Below, in pieces: positions 12,356-23,795 of a stretch of 41,248 nt of DNA. The notes beneath the pieces are model-generated. The model was not told the DNA's origin, did not search any database, and saw only the letters and a program-made list of their open reading frames with translations. Where the stretch lies: assembly GCA_000697335.1 (NCBI GenBank), contig JNEM01010315.1, positions 1 to 41,248 on the forward strand. Direction: 5' to 3'. The position numbers and the translations under genes are program-made. The DNA comes from Conidiobolus incongruus B7586. Taxonomy: Eukaryota > Entomophthoromycota > Entomophthoromycetes > Entomophthorales > Conidiobolaceae. Position 1 is the stretch's first letter; every line of letters starts with the position of its first letter.

Positions 12356-14943
12356 AATAAATGGACGAATATATTTCATTTCGCTCAAATCTTCTAGATG
12401 TTTATTCATCACTTGAATTTTATATAAAATCCAAAAATTTGTGCGACTCTAACACCTCTCCTTTTGTATCCTTCCTGCTCACATCGAGATTGTTTATATA
12501 CTTTATAAACTAATCCAATCATATTTACACCCTTTCTTCTTTTTTATACTTTTAATCTATTTTCTACTCTTCCCAACATTATTTAATCTTGTTATTATTT
12601 TGTAATTCGTGTCCTTTGCCTGTTGGTTTATATGTTTTTGTTCTAATTTTCATCATCAATATCTTGATTATTAATTCTCTAATTTATCCTGGATTCATTG
12701 AATTAACGCTGTTTCTTTAGTGTACACATCACCAACCCATGGTTTTAAGTTATTATTTATTTATATGTTAATGACCACACTAATCAAATACAAAAATTCA
12801 AAATAAACACTTTAGAAACAACTACACACTAATTGATGTTATTTGATGTTAACAATAATTATATAAATATTACTAATTTAAATATATATATCAAATGATT
12901 TGATTCATTATTTTGCTATTCATTCAATATTAATTATAATTTAAATATCAAAATATACTTAATATAACATGAAATATAATCATACCTTGAATATTCATTA
13001 TAATATATTTTATCATATAGCAATTATTTGAATCAAACTTCATGTTTGGAATATATCTATAACAATGTTCACAATAAATTAGTTTTGCAATTATGTCATC
13101 ATCTATCATATGATTTGATCTCTAAATCATATTGACGTATATTTGCGTCAATATCAATTTCCTTAAACTTTGAGCAATCATGAGCTTTTGATGATTACTT
13201 CAATTGAACTGATTCTAACTGCACATACTCTTGTTCTTCATCTTTATATTTGTATTTGTTTGATTGATGGTATTTCTTTATTTTGCTTGTTATCGTTCTG
13301 AAACCGCGACATTATTCTTGTATGATTTTCGCAGTTTGTTGTGTAAAAATTGACCTAGGGTGTTGAGTTTGAAAAAGCGAACAATATTTCATAGATGTAA
13401 TTTTAGCCCTAGTTTTTAGAATTGAAAATATGTTAAAAAATAATGTACTCGAAATTTCATCTGTTTATCAAAAGTCAAATATAGTGGCGTGTTTCGACCT
13501 TTTTTTAATAATATGAAACATTGGGTAAATATTAGTCAGATATGATTGCAGCTGTGTACATCCTAAATTTTTTTAACTTTGAAAATAAGCATTTTCTGCA
13601 ATAATATCCTACAGTTTGACTGAGATGACTGAATATATAGATTACTATTACAATATTCGTGATATTTGTTCAAGAAATCATTCTGTTTTTGTGCATTTTT
13701 TGTAGTTCAAATTCAGGTTGTATTAGGTTATAATTGCAATATCTCATATGTTTGGTGAGATATAAACCTTATATGACAGATTTATATACCATAGAGGATA
13801 ACCTAATTGTTCAAACTTTTATTCATTAAATTCATCTTTCTAATTTCCACTATAAATTTTTTGTAAATCTATATTGTGTCAATAAACTTAAAGCCAAAAC
13901 GTGTGGCAGTATGGAATAGTTTTTTATTTATAATTCTCTACTACTAAATATTAGGCTTGATAGAGAATACATTTTAAAAACATATTGCTTCATGTGGCTT
14001 AGCACATATAATTATAATAAATATTAAGTAATCTAAAATAGTGTTAATTTGTATTCCTTATATTTCTTTATACTTATACCTTGATTTTATTTTATTATTA
14101 TAGATTTAATTTTAAAATTTTATCAACAATAATCAAAAGATTTCATTTTCCAATAACTACTCATCAATTGAATCTATATTGTTATCCTATACTTTAAATA
14201 TTCATTAAATAATAATTGCTATACATAATGAAAAATTTCAATCAAATTCTGTGATATTTATTTTGAAATTGAAATATATATTATGTACCTTATTGCATGA
14301 AAATATAATTATTTTTAAAACTTCAATAAATATTAAATTTAAGACTTGTTAAATAGTTTGATATTAGATAATAATAATAATAATAATAATTTGGTTATAA
14401 CCATATTCTTAATTGAATGAAAAAATTGGAATATCAAGATCTTGTCCTTCCATTTATTTTTTATACAATTAAAAAATTAACAAAAATAACATCTAAAAAT
14501 AATATTCATTTAATATTATATCAATATATAAATTTTGATTAATAAATGAATAATTTGTATTCAATATAATTAATTAATTATTGTGTATTTTGTTTTGAAA
14601 TAAAAATAATGTCTCTTAAATTGAATTCTATTTTCCTTGTTAAATAATGTGATTTAAATGAAATATCTTATTATATTTTATATATTCAACTAATTTCATT
14701 ATGGCTTATATTCTAATTTAAAAAAATCTGAATTAAAACTCATATCTAAATATTTACTTTGTTGCAAACGAACTACAATATTTTTAAATATATAAAATAA
14801 CGAAATCAATTAAAACTGAAATAACATAAAATAAATTAATATTAAATCAAAATGATTAATTTGGATAATTATGAAAATTTTAATAATAAAAATGAGTTTA
14901 AATATGAATCAGTTAAAAATAATTCATAATATTACACACTCTT
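12356..14943. other. long intergenic stretch with a short AAT repeat
   Basis: About 2.6 kb between the E2 gene and a tRNA gene. The first several hundred bases are pyrimidine-richer and probably contain the E2 3' end. A stretch near 13140-13560 has slightly higher G+C but no open frame. I see no gene. Confidence 0.55.
14368..14390. repeat. AAT trinucleotide microsatellite
   Basis: About seven to eight uninterrupted copies of the ATA/AAT unit in intergenic DNA. Confidence 0.8.
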
Positions 14944-15015
14944 CTCCGATACAGGGAATCGAACCCTGGCCGTCTCGGTGAAAGCGAGAAATCCTAACCA
15001 CTGGACCATATCGGA
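14944..15015 (-). tRNA. tRNA-Glu (UUC)
   Basis: A 72-nt cloverleaf without intron. The acceptor stem TCCGATA pairs with TATCGGA, the discriminator is G, the anticodon loop is CTTTCAC (anticodon TTC) and the T arm is CAGGGTTCGATTCCCTG, which contains a good Pol III B box. It is identical over its full length to three other copies in the window. Confidence 0.97.
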
Positions 15016-16053
15016 TTAATTGTTTGTAACAAATCTGACCTCATTTCTCCTAAACCTCATATGCATATTACCATCTCAATACTTGTATTATTGTATAAAT
15101 ACCATCTTTGATACAATAACTAAGCTTGACTTGTTATTGTCTGCAATATCCACAATACACCTTATGCTTGTTCTTATCATATTTCTGTTTATTAGTAGTT
15201 TACCTCCTGATGTACAATACAATTTTAGTTGCGCAGGTTATGGATTGGTGACAACTCCTGATAGATTACGATTTCAGTAGTAATGCCACTGAGAGCTGTG
15301 ACATTGTTTAAATTTTAAATAATTTAATTTTCTATATAATCATTATATCTCTAATTTTTATAAAAATTATTAATATTCTCTTATTTTTCATATTGCATTT
15401 CTCTTTTTTGACTTTCCTTAATTTATTATTATTTGATTTCATATGTATATTTTTGTTTTTTCATTAAATATATTTATTATTGATTTATTTATCAATTTTT
15501 GATCATTTTAGCCTTTTATATATAACTAACGATCCGGTTTATGTTACTCTTTTTTTGGTAGATTAAAAAAATATTTTTAACAACATTATATATGAATTAT
15601 ATGATATGGTTTTAAAAAATATTTATATTTAACAAAATAACTATTTTGCCAAATTTCAAGTTTGTCAATTTGTTTTATAGATAAATTTAAAAAATATTTT
15701 AATTTTAATTCTTTTTTTAATATTCAATTTATAATTATAGAAAAACGATGCCAGTATATTATATAATTCATCTTAATAATAACACCTTTCCATTCTTATA
15801 ATGTTTTGATTGATTGTTAATCCCACAATATCTCTCTCATCATATATTCGGTAATAAATTGGAAATACCTTCCTGCCCAAATTAGAACAGTTAATAATAA
15901 ACACATTAAATTTTATTTTTAATACTTTAAGACAATTTTTTATATTAAATCTATTATATATCTTTATTTTTATAATTATATTTTTGAAAAAAATTTCTGT
16001 TCTATAATATCAGTGTATTATCAATACTTTTGAAATCTAACAATTATACTATA
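15016..16053. other. intergenic stretch with a weak hydrophobic frame
   Basis: About 1 kb between the tRNA and EXO1. A frame of about 86 codons (15020-15280) starts without ATG, is hydrophobic and ends in a less AT-rich stretch (15210-15300). It lacks family resemblance or a convincing splice partner, so I do not call a gene. Confidence 0.5.
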
Positions 16054-17655
16054 ATGGGAATTGCCGGTTTATTACCGTTCATCAAGCCAATAACCAAGAA
16101 CATCCACATTAAGGAGTACAGTGGCCATATATTGGGGATTGACGCATTTATTCTACTACACAGAGCCAGTTTGATCGAGGACGACTTCGACACCAATTCC
16201 GGGAAGTACAAACTGAGGCAATACTTCGTCAAATGGCTGGATATGTTTGACCACTTTGGAGTGAGACCGTACTTCGTTTTGGACGGATCCGCTTTACCCA
16301 GTAAGGAGGTGACGAATGAAGCGCGTAAAAAGTAGGTTTATTAAGAAATTTTTAATTGTTATATTTTATTGAATGGTTGTTAGAGCAAGAACCGCTCTGA
16401 AAGAATCCGCGGACGCTTTGATAAAGCAGGGCAGGATTGACGAAGCTAACGAAGCTTTGCGCAAAAGCCGTGGTGTCACACCCATCATGATTCGGGTCCT
16501 GTTAGCACTTTTGAAGCAAAGCGATATCCCATTCATCGTAGCTCCATTTGAGGCAGATGCCCAATTAGCTTATCTAGCTCGGGAAAAGATCGTCGCGGGT
16601 GTAGTGACGGAGGATAGCGATCTCATTGTCTTCGGATGTCCCACAGTAATCTTCAAGCTGGACCAGATGGGTAACGGCTCTAGAGTACGATCGGACGATT
16701 TATTCAAGAATCAACAGTCCCCATTCTTCGGCATGGATTTGGAGCGTTTGCGCCACGTGAGTATCCTATCAGGCTGTGACTATCTTCCCAATATCCCCAG
16801 CATCGGTCTCAAAACCAGCTACAAAATGTTTCAGCGGCATGTCACCATCCAAAAAGTGCGCGAATTCATCGAAACCAAGCGCAAGTATGTCATTCCCCCC
16901 AACTATTGGATGTATTTTGATATGGCTAATCAGACGTTCCTATACCAGAAGGTTTATTGTCCACTCACTACAGCCCTCAAAAATCTCAATCCAATCCCAG
17001 ATAATTTGGAATGTCTCGAGTATTTAAAATTATCCACCGTTAAAAACTCCGAAGAATCTCACAAGTTCAAAATGATAATCAGTGGGAAATGGTGTCCCAA
17101 AACATTAATGCCCTATGACGCTCTCGACACCACCAATGCGGCAAATCCTCTATTACGAGTGACAACTAACGGTATTAAACCCAACCATACGAAACCACCC
17201 AATTTATTCCATTATTTCGGTAATTATAAGCTAACCAAATCACTCAAACTGTTCAAATTAATTCGTTAAAATTTTCTAGAAAAATGTAATAAATGTACTA
17301 ATGACGATGGGAGTATATTTAAAAAATTATATAAATTGAAAGATATTAGAGAATCTCAAGGTAATCATTATGAAATATCATTATTATTTGATATTAATAA
17401 TTTATAGATACTGAAACAATTAAAGTGAATTCTAACCATATTAAATTGGTATCACCCTATTTTAATAAGCCCAATGATATTAATACTACCACCAATAACG
17501 GAAGTGATCAATCCAATATTAACAAAGAAAATGAAAAAACTAACACCACTAAAAAAATTTTATCTCCGTATTTTTCAAAATCCATATCCAATGACAACAA
17601 TGTGACAATATCTTTACAATTCAAATCTTCAAAGAGAGGCTTAGATCACGAATAG
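16054..17655 (+). CDS. EXO1: exonuclease 1 (XPG/Rad2 family 5' nuclease)
   Basis: EXO1 is a nuclear 5'-3' exonuclease and flap endonuclease used in mismatch repair and in resection of double-strand breaks. The protein starts MGIAGLLPFIKPI, typical of EXO1 and not of FEN1 or XPG. The metal-binding acids are present: Asp30 (GIDAF), Asp77 (FVLDGS), Glu149 and Asp151 (FEADAQLA), Asp170 and Asp172 (TEDSDLI) and Asp225 (SGCDYL). Intron 1 is 16332-16383 (52 bp). Exon 2 can be read to a stop at 17267-17269, but a donor at 17220 and an acceptor at 17407 (188-bp intron) continue the frame into 17408-17655. That adds a low-complexity tail with two SPYF motifs, as expected of the disordered EXO1 C-terminus, for 453 residues in all. 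The nuclease domain is certain; the 3' exon is likely but unproven. The gene is clearly richer in G+C than its surroundings and ends 24 bp from the convergent CASP gene. Confidence 0.93.
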
Positions 17656-17679
17656 GCATTTGAAATAATTTTATTGAAT

Positions 17680-20174
17680 TTAGTTATTAACCTCTTCATC
17701 TACAGATTTGTAGACTAAGGAATGCCAAGTGGTAAAGAAAACCAACAAATGCAATAATACAATATAGCCCAGTAGTCCAAATCGGGTGTATCTATTCATC
17801 GTTAGGAGTTTTGTCAAATTAAGGACCAATCTATCTACTGGATGTAGCTGACGATAACGTTTAATCTGTTCCCTTTGATGGAACTCCTGAAATGGATTAT
17901 TTTTCAATTCGTACTCCTTTTCGTACTTTTGTTGGATATTGTGTGTTGTAGTCATTTCTATTACCGTGTCTCTTGAAGTGCTATTCAATCGCTAATTATG
18001 GATTAACAATTTATAAAGAATGTTAATGAATATATTTACATTGCTGACATTAGTTCCAGAATTAAACTGATTTTGATACTTAAGTTTTTCGAAAAGTTTG
18101 AGATTTTCAAATTTGAGTTGATTGAGCTCTAAATCGAGGTCTTTGAGCTTTTCTTGAGTTTGATTCAATTCCTAATTATGGGTTAGTAGTGAATGGTTAA
18201 ATTTTTAGATAATGTTACTTCTTCGAGTTCTAGGTTACGATTCCTAAATCTATCCCTTTGGCCCGTGATAATCGTTACGAGTTGATTGTCATTGGATTTA
18301 GTAATATCGGATGATAATGGATCGGAAGCCTAAAAATAAATTAATAAACAAATATCATTGATTATTAATCAATTTACATTGTTAGCGCCATTCCCACCAC
18401 CGGTATTGGATTGCGCTAAAAGATCTGCCTCCAACTTTCTTATCAATTCGGATTTGGTCTTTAATTCTAATTGGTTAGCTTGTTGCAAAGTTTCCAACTG
18501 TTTAAGTTTGGAATCCAACTCATTCAACGTGTGCTTCACTTGCGTTAATTCTGTCTGCAGCTGAGTGTTCTTGGATTTAAGGTTTGTCATTAAATCAAAT
18601 TGATCACGATCTTCGGTGATAGTCGTGCCGTTTTGCAAAATTTCTGGAAATTCTACACTCTTTGGAGGATATTAGTTGTTAGTTTGAATTTAAATATATT
18701 GAATACCTTAAGGACATTCAATTCCATTTGAATTTGGTTGTAGTCTTTCATTTTATTTAATTTGGATTCTAATTCTTCTCGTTTAGATTTCTATTTTATA
18801 TATTACTTAACGAATATTATTTTTATGAATAATTGGAGTTACTTCAGTGTCTAATTGATCTTTCAATTTTTTCAACTCGGAATGGAAGTTAGATTCCCTC
18901 GTACTATGATTGAATTGTAGGTTTTTTATCTCTTTTACTAGCTTGTTTATCTCTTCCTAAAAACTAATGAATAATGAATTTGATTAAACATTGTATTCGA
19001 TTTACCTCTTGCTCTTCAATTTGATTTTTCAAAGTTTCAGACTGGTTCAAAGCTTCAGGATCGATAGGAGTATTGGGGTCTTGTTTCAGTTGTTGGATAG
19101 TAGTGGTCAGTTCTTTATTTTCATCCTTCAACTTAGCAATTTTCAATTGGTATTGGTCATTCTGCTCCTTAATTAAGTTTAACTGATGCAACGTCAAATT
19201 GTAACGCTCAGCTAAATCATCAATTAATGACAAATTATATTAGTATAAAATAACAAATACATTCTTGTTCCTTCTGCTCCAATAGTTTAGCTTGACTCTG
19301 ATTAAAATTCTCCTTCAAATTAATTAAATAATCGTCACTCTCTTTAATTTGTTGTTTTAATAATTTTTCCCTTTCTTGAAAATTTTGAAATTTTATGGAG
19401 TATTCTTGTTGAATTTCGCTCTCTTTTTGATTGATTTGATCTTGAAGAGCAATGTCGAACTAAACACAAGTTAATGATGAAACAAATAAGATTAAAGTAA
19501 AATTACCGATTCTTGTAGCCCTTCCAACCCTTTGATCTTAAGCAACAATTCTTGATTCTCCTGTTTCATATCATTCAATTCCGCTTGAATGTCAATATTC
19601 ACATCCAATAACTGATCTTTCTGCATTTGCAGCTCTTTAAGCTTTCTCGAATTGATCTCCAATTCATTGCTCGCGTTAGAATACTGTTCCATAGCGAAAC
19701 TCAAAGCTTGCACCGGGTCTGGCAATTCATTCAGTTTTAGAACGGTGTCGAACCACGTGGTCTCGATGAATTTGCATCGTGATGTCAAGTTGTCGATTTC
19801 AGATTGGTAAGCTATAATTTTTTTATTAGTTATTAATATCCAATATATATTATTTTATCAAAAAATACACTTTAATAAATTTTTAATACTCGATAATTTT
19901 TCACTCTCTGATAATTTAATAAAATCTATATTCCATATTAACAACAAATATACAATTTAAATATTAATAAATATACTCTTCGTATTTTGAGCTAACTCCT
20001 TCCTAGTCGTCATAGATTGCTCTTGATATTCTTTAATCTTATCTTGAATACTGTCCCACTCGGTCTGTAGGTTGGTTAATCCTACGTCTATTAATTTTAT
20101 TAATATTATAATATATTATTAATTGGTTTGCATTTACTTTCCCATCTTTCTTTAATTATATTTAAAGTTTCCAT
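17680..20174 (-). CDS. COY1: Golgi coiled-coil protein CASP/Coy1
   Basis: Eleven exons read from 20174 down: 20138-20174, 19977-20087, 19811-19507, 19261-19459, 19006-19211, 18843-18956, 18707-18790, 18378-18659, 18219-18329, 18040-18171 and 17680-17991. Every junction keeps frame, giving 630 residues, close to yeast Coy1. CASP is a type IV, tail-anchored golgin that takes part in retrograde tethering at the Golgi. Evidence: the N-terminal CASP region (SRCKFIETTW, LPDPVQAL); long heptad coiled coil over most of the protein; the internal signatures LNVLKSVEFPEI and VTIITGQRDRFRNRNLELEE; and the C-terminal domain with NPFQEFHQRE, a YRQLHPVDR motif and NRYTRFGLL leading into one membrane helix at about 598-616. 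Nine introns are 47-52 bp and one (intron 2) is 165 bp. Most introns after the third are phase 0. No catalytic activity is expected. Confidence 0.95.
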
Positions 20175-20636
20175 AATATTGATTAGTGTTTTTCAGTTTT
20201 GAAAGTCACATAATGTTTTGATGGATAATTCACTTAATTTGTAGATAATATTAGAGAATCCATTAGTATTATGGGATTAATTTAATTAACAGTTATGCAC
20301 ATTTGCTCTTTAAAATTGCTATTAATATGAATTTATAAATGATTTAAGAAAAAAAGAAAAATGTCTATTTTTAATTTATTAAATTGAGATATAAATTTAG
20401 AAAACCAATAAAAACATGTTTTAAAACATTTTTTGAAAGGATGTGAATCAGAATATTTATAAAGTTAAATAAAAATAAATTAAAGGTCTATTTAATTTTA
20501 ATAATGGAAATTACCAACTTGAATTTATATTGAATAAAATGATAGTAAACATCCAAAAATGAATAATAATGTTATTGATTGAAAATTGATGAATTTTTAA
20601 AAAATTGAAAAATAAAATATCTAATTCAGATGAGAG
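20175..20636. other. AT-rich spacer, upstream of CASP and tRNA
   Basis: About 460 bp holding the CASP promoter on its left side and the 3' flank of a tRNA on its right. No core promoter motif stands out. Confidence 0.5.
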
Positions 20637-20708
20637 CTCCGATACAGGGAATCGAACCCTGGCCGTCTCGGTGAAAGCGAGAAATCCTAACCACTGGACC
20701 ATATCGGA
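20637..20708 (-). tRNA. tRNA-Glu (UUC)
   Basis: Second full-length identical copy (72 nt, anticodon TTC, discriminator G). Its 5' end abuts the RNA-like island at 20709-21240. An apparent 63-codon frame over this gene is only a translation of the tRNA. Confidence 0.97.
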
Positions 20709-21240
20709 CTTATCTTGTTCACCCGGTTATTAGTTCTTACAGCGCTATTGAGGACACCGACATAGTTATTGTGTAGGCCAGGTTGTGCAACATGGAACCT
20801 GCCAACTAGGGCAGACTACCGATGATTAACTCCCTGGCTATCCGGCCATGATCACTTTTAAACGGCGAGTTGAACAGAGCCACTAGACAAGTAGCAATAG
20901 TGGCGGTGCGAGGATTCGGCATGCTAAGGGGACAGAATCACAAAATATCAATAGGAACGAGTGTAGAGTGAATAATGGAGGCTGACTCGAGTGGAGCTAT
21001 AAGCGACTTCTTGAGTATACTAAGAGGGTGGTTTTTGGAAGCAGGGTAAAAGGTTTATTTGTAAAAAGAGAGAAAATCCTCTTTAAGATTAAGTGAAAAA
21101 TGTTGGCATGTATGCAACGACTGAGTAATAGTCAGGTCGCTCGGACATGAGGCTGTAGAATGTTAATATAGCCTAATTCGGTTGATCAGGGACTTGTTAG
21201 TGATTTAAAGTGAGTAGAGGTGTCAATCAGCAACAATTTT
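20709..21240. ncRNA. candidate structured RNA, unassigned
   Basis: A sharply bounded stretch of about 530 bp with near-balanced base composition in a region otherwise roughly 80% AT. All reading frames are closed by stops, so it is not coding. It holds several potential stems, for example GACT/AGTC near 21119-21139 and complementary short blocks around 20780-20840. On the minus strand, 20867-20875 reads GTTCAACTC, which fits the Pol III B-box pattern GWTCRANNC; a T run at 21235-21238 could end a plus-strand transcript. This composition in an AT-rich genome usually marks a long structural RNA such as RNase P, RNase MRP, SRP or telomerase RNA. I checked by eye for the conserved cores of RNase P/MRP, SRP, U1-U6, U3, 5S and 5.8S and found no convincing match. 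The strand is not settled. Confidence 0.45.
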
Positions 21241-22011
21241 CACGCTTGTCGATTAAAATATTTAATAATAAATAATCATAAATTTAATATTATAAAATAA
21301 TGTTAGTTTATCACTTTACATAATATTTTTAATCCTATCTGAATATTTCTAATACTCTCTTTTTCTCGTGAATATAAAAATTTGATATTATTCATTCATC
21401 AATCCATACTTTTTTTGTAAATTACTTATTATAAATTATTTATTTTTAAAATTTAAGCACACTAATAGAAACCTCAACCTTTTATTAAATCAAAAATTAC
21501 AATATTAATTACATTAACACCCCATTCACATCAAAATTCTTATTATTCAACAAATTAATAATCCATTTTTAAATAATGTGGCTCCCCTCTCAGTATATTG
21601 GCACCTGACCAATTACAAATTTATTGAAAACATATTACAAACAAAATAATTCTATCATACTATAAATCAAGTAAATTAAATGAGATATTAATCATTTTGT
21701 CCAAAATCTCACAATAAGCTACTAGGAGGATCATAACAATCAAATTATCACAATTTGACTTATTATTTCATTTCCCATATAATTAAATTTTACAATTTTT
21801 AAATATAATAAAATTAATTGAATGATTATTTAATTTAATCCTCTTTTTTATTTATTCATTAAAAAATTTCATTATAATTATTTAAGATAATTAAATATAA
21901 TAATACAAATAACAATAATAATTAATGGAATATGAATATGGAAATAATCGGTAACCTTAAAAAAGATTTTAAATATATGGTTTATTAATTTAATTTAGTA
22001 CTCGACATAGT
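21241..22011. other. AT-rich intergenic stretch
   Basis: About 770 bp between the RNA-like island and the voltage-sensor-like gene. No gene or repeat is visible; the promoter of the next gene presumably lies at the right end. Confidence 0.5.
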
Positions 22012-22860
22012 ATGAGTCGATTAGAATTAATTGAGAGTTTCGCTAATAGAGTAGTGTATTCCAAATATTATTCTATTTTATATATTATCACGAGCTGTTT
22101 GTGTTTAGTTACACTTATATTGGTAAGTAATATATATATATATAAATTTGTAATAAATTTCACTAATTGGAAATTGGGTTAATAGAGTATTGTTGAGACT
22201 GCTTGGTAATTTCCATCATAATGTTTATTGAATAATTTATCAATTTTTTAGTTCTTCCATTTTATTCTTTTGTTTAGAATTGGTTATAAACTTAATATTT
22301 ATAATTGAAGTTATATTTCAATTTATTATATTAAAAAAGGTACTTGATAGAAAATATATATAATAACAATATTATTAACGAGGAGTGTAGAATTTTTGGA
22401 AAAGTAAATGGAATGTCATCGATTTAATTTTATTAGTTTTAAGTTTAATCACTTTAATATTGCTTTTAAGTCATTGTACTATTAATATTAGTACTGAGTT
22501 TATCTTTGAGTTATGTATATTAATTTTGAGAAATTTATTCCAGTTTATTAGATTGTTGATCTTGTTGAGAAAGTAAGAGAATTAATTATTCAGTGATTTT
22601 TAGTATTAATGGCATTGATTATTAGGAATCAGAGACAGTTGAGTGTACAAAATAATACAATTGATTTTACTGGTTTGAGGTCTAATCGACGTCACATGAA
22701 TGCAAATAACGACGATATCGAATTGGGTGGCACTAACAGTCAGCTGCTGGGTGAAGCTGCCCCCATGGGTGAATATTCTCTCAATCAACTAACTACTTCA
22801 GAAGGCTTCGTTTTGGAAGATGACGAAGATGAAGAATTGCATATGTTGACTCACAAATAA
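22012..22860 (+). CDS. four-helix voltage-sensor-like membrane protein
   Basis: Five exons, 22012-22122, 22186-22205, 22252-22339, 22391-22572 and 22626-22860, join in frame to 211 residues. Exon 2 is a 20-nt microexon. Membrane segments lie near 22-37, 46-71, 82-101 and 110-134. The second has an acid in its inner half (Glu63 in IFIIEVIF), the third starts with Asp84 (WNVIDLIL) and the fourth carries spaced arginines (Arg120, Arg127, Arg133 in RNLFQFIRLLILLRK). This is the plan of an ion-channel voltage-sensor domain of the Ion_trans superfamily, with no pore helices after it. The C-terminal 75 residues are polar and acidic (LEDDEDEE) and probably cytosolic. It could be a small voltage-sensor or proton-channel-like protein, or an uncharacterised relative. 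Function is inferred from the layout only. It converges on prefoldin subunit 3 with 57 bp between the stops. Confidence 0.8.
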
Positions 22861-22917
22861 ATCATTTATCAAATATTAAAATTATCAATAATACGGTATT
22901 TATTAAATTGATAATAA

Positions 22918-23795
22918 TTATTTACCACTGGAAGTTTGACCAGTAACTCTTCTTTGTTTAACGTCCCAATTATAAACCCTAGCAATATCTAAAAAATCAA
23001 AGTTAAGGAATTTTACAATTATAATAAAAGTCTAAATTAAAATAAAAAATAATCATAACAATGTATGATATAAAAAGGATACTGACTTCCATTGTAGTAA
23101 TTTGACATTTTAAAAATTCACTATCTTCAGTTAACTGTTGTAAAGTAGTCTGGGCCGATTTTAATTTGGAACTCAATAATTCTTCAGCTTCTTCTAAAGT
23201 GTATTCTAACATCACATTAGCCTAGAAAATTGATTTAAATAAATCACAATTAATTAATTAGTATAGTACTTGGTCTTACACCTAACCAAATTCCCACTTT
23301 ATCTGTTTTGGGAATAGCAGCTTTCGCATATAAAGTATCATTTAATTCGTAATGAACGGTTAATTTACTTTCTTCTTCATCTTCAATATCCTAACCATAA
23401 AAAATACAATATCAGCAACATAAACCTATCTATGTTAAAAAATTTTCAATACTCTTTTAGTTTTCAATAATTCGATCATATCTAAACTCTTCTGAATTTC
23501 AGGAATTTTTTCTTTAATGGACTTTTTGCGACTGTTAACAGAATTTTCCATAAAACGATATTTACTGATTTCAAATATATATAAATCAAATATTATATAA
23601 GATTTTATATTATACAATACCTGACAGTTTCTGTAAATCTTTTTAAAACAACTTGAACAGTTTCCTCTCCGTGGACATATTCTTCAACTTGATTCTTTCA
23701 ATTATTAGTCATTTTTCTTTGAAAGTATTGGATTAACTTACGACAAATGGAGCAGCCGGAATACCTCTGGGATTTTTTTTAACAATATCAGTCAT
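22918..23795 (-). CDS. PAC10: prefoldin subunit 3 (VBP1/Pac10)
   Basis: Six exons read from 23795 down: 23742-23795, 23621-23694, 23453-23564, 23280-23390, 23083-23221 and 22918-22988, giving 186 residues, a normal length. Prefoldin is a cytosolic jellyfish-shaped hexamer that hands unfolded actin and tubulin to the CCT chaperonin; subunit 3 is one of its two alpha-type subunits. Evidence: NPRGIPAAPFV at the N-terminus; the first coiled-coil helix (SKYRFMENSV, EKIPEIQKSLDMIELLKTK); the beta-hairpin core (YELNDTLYAKAAIP, KVGIWLGANVMLEY); the second coiled coil (EEAEELLSSKL); and the family's C-terminal VNIARVYNWDVKQRR. The last intron is 94 bp, the others 47-62 bp. Its donor was chosen at 23082 because only that choice yields the conserved VNIARVYNWDV. 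Confidence 0.95.

Noticed and set aside
13185-13305. Possible box C/D snoRNA (TGATGA ... CTGA ... TGATGG ... CTGA)
   Set aside because: The boxes are there but no terminal stem pairs and I could not match either guide stretch to rRNA; such short boxes are frequent by chance.
15020-15280. 86-codon hydrophobic plus-strand frame
   Set aside because: No ATG at its head, no recognised family and no clear splice sites; kept only as a remark in the spacer entry.
20511-20702. 63-codon frame beginning MVQWLGFL
   Set aside because: It is a translation of the tRNA-Glu gene and its flank.
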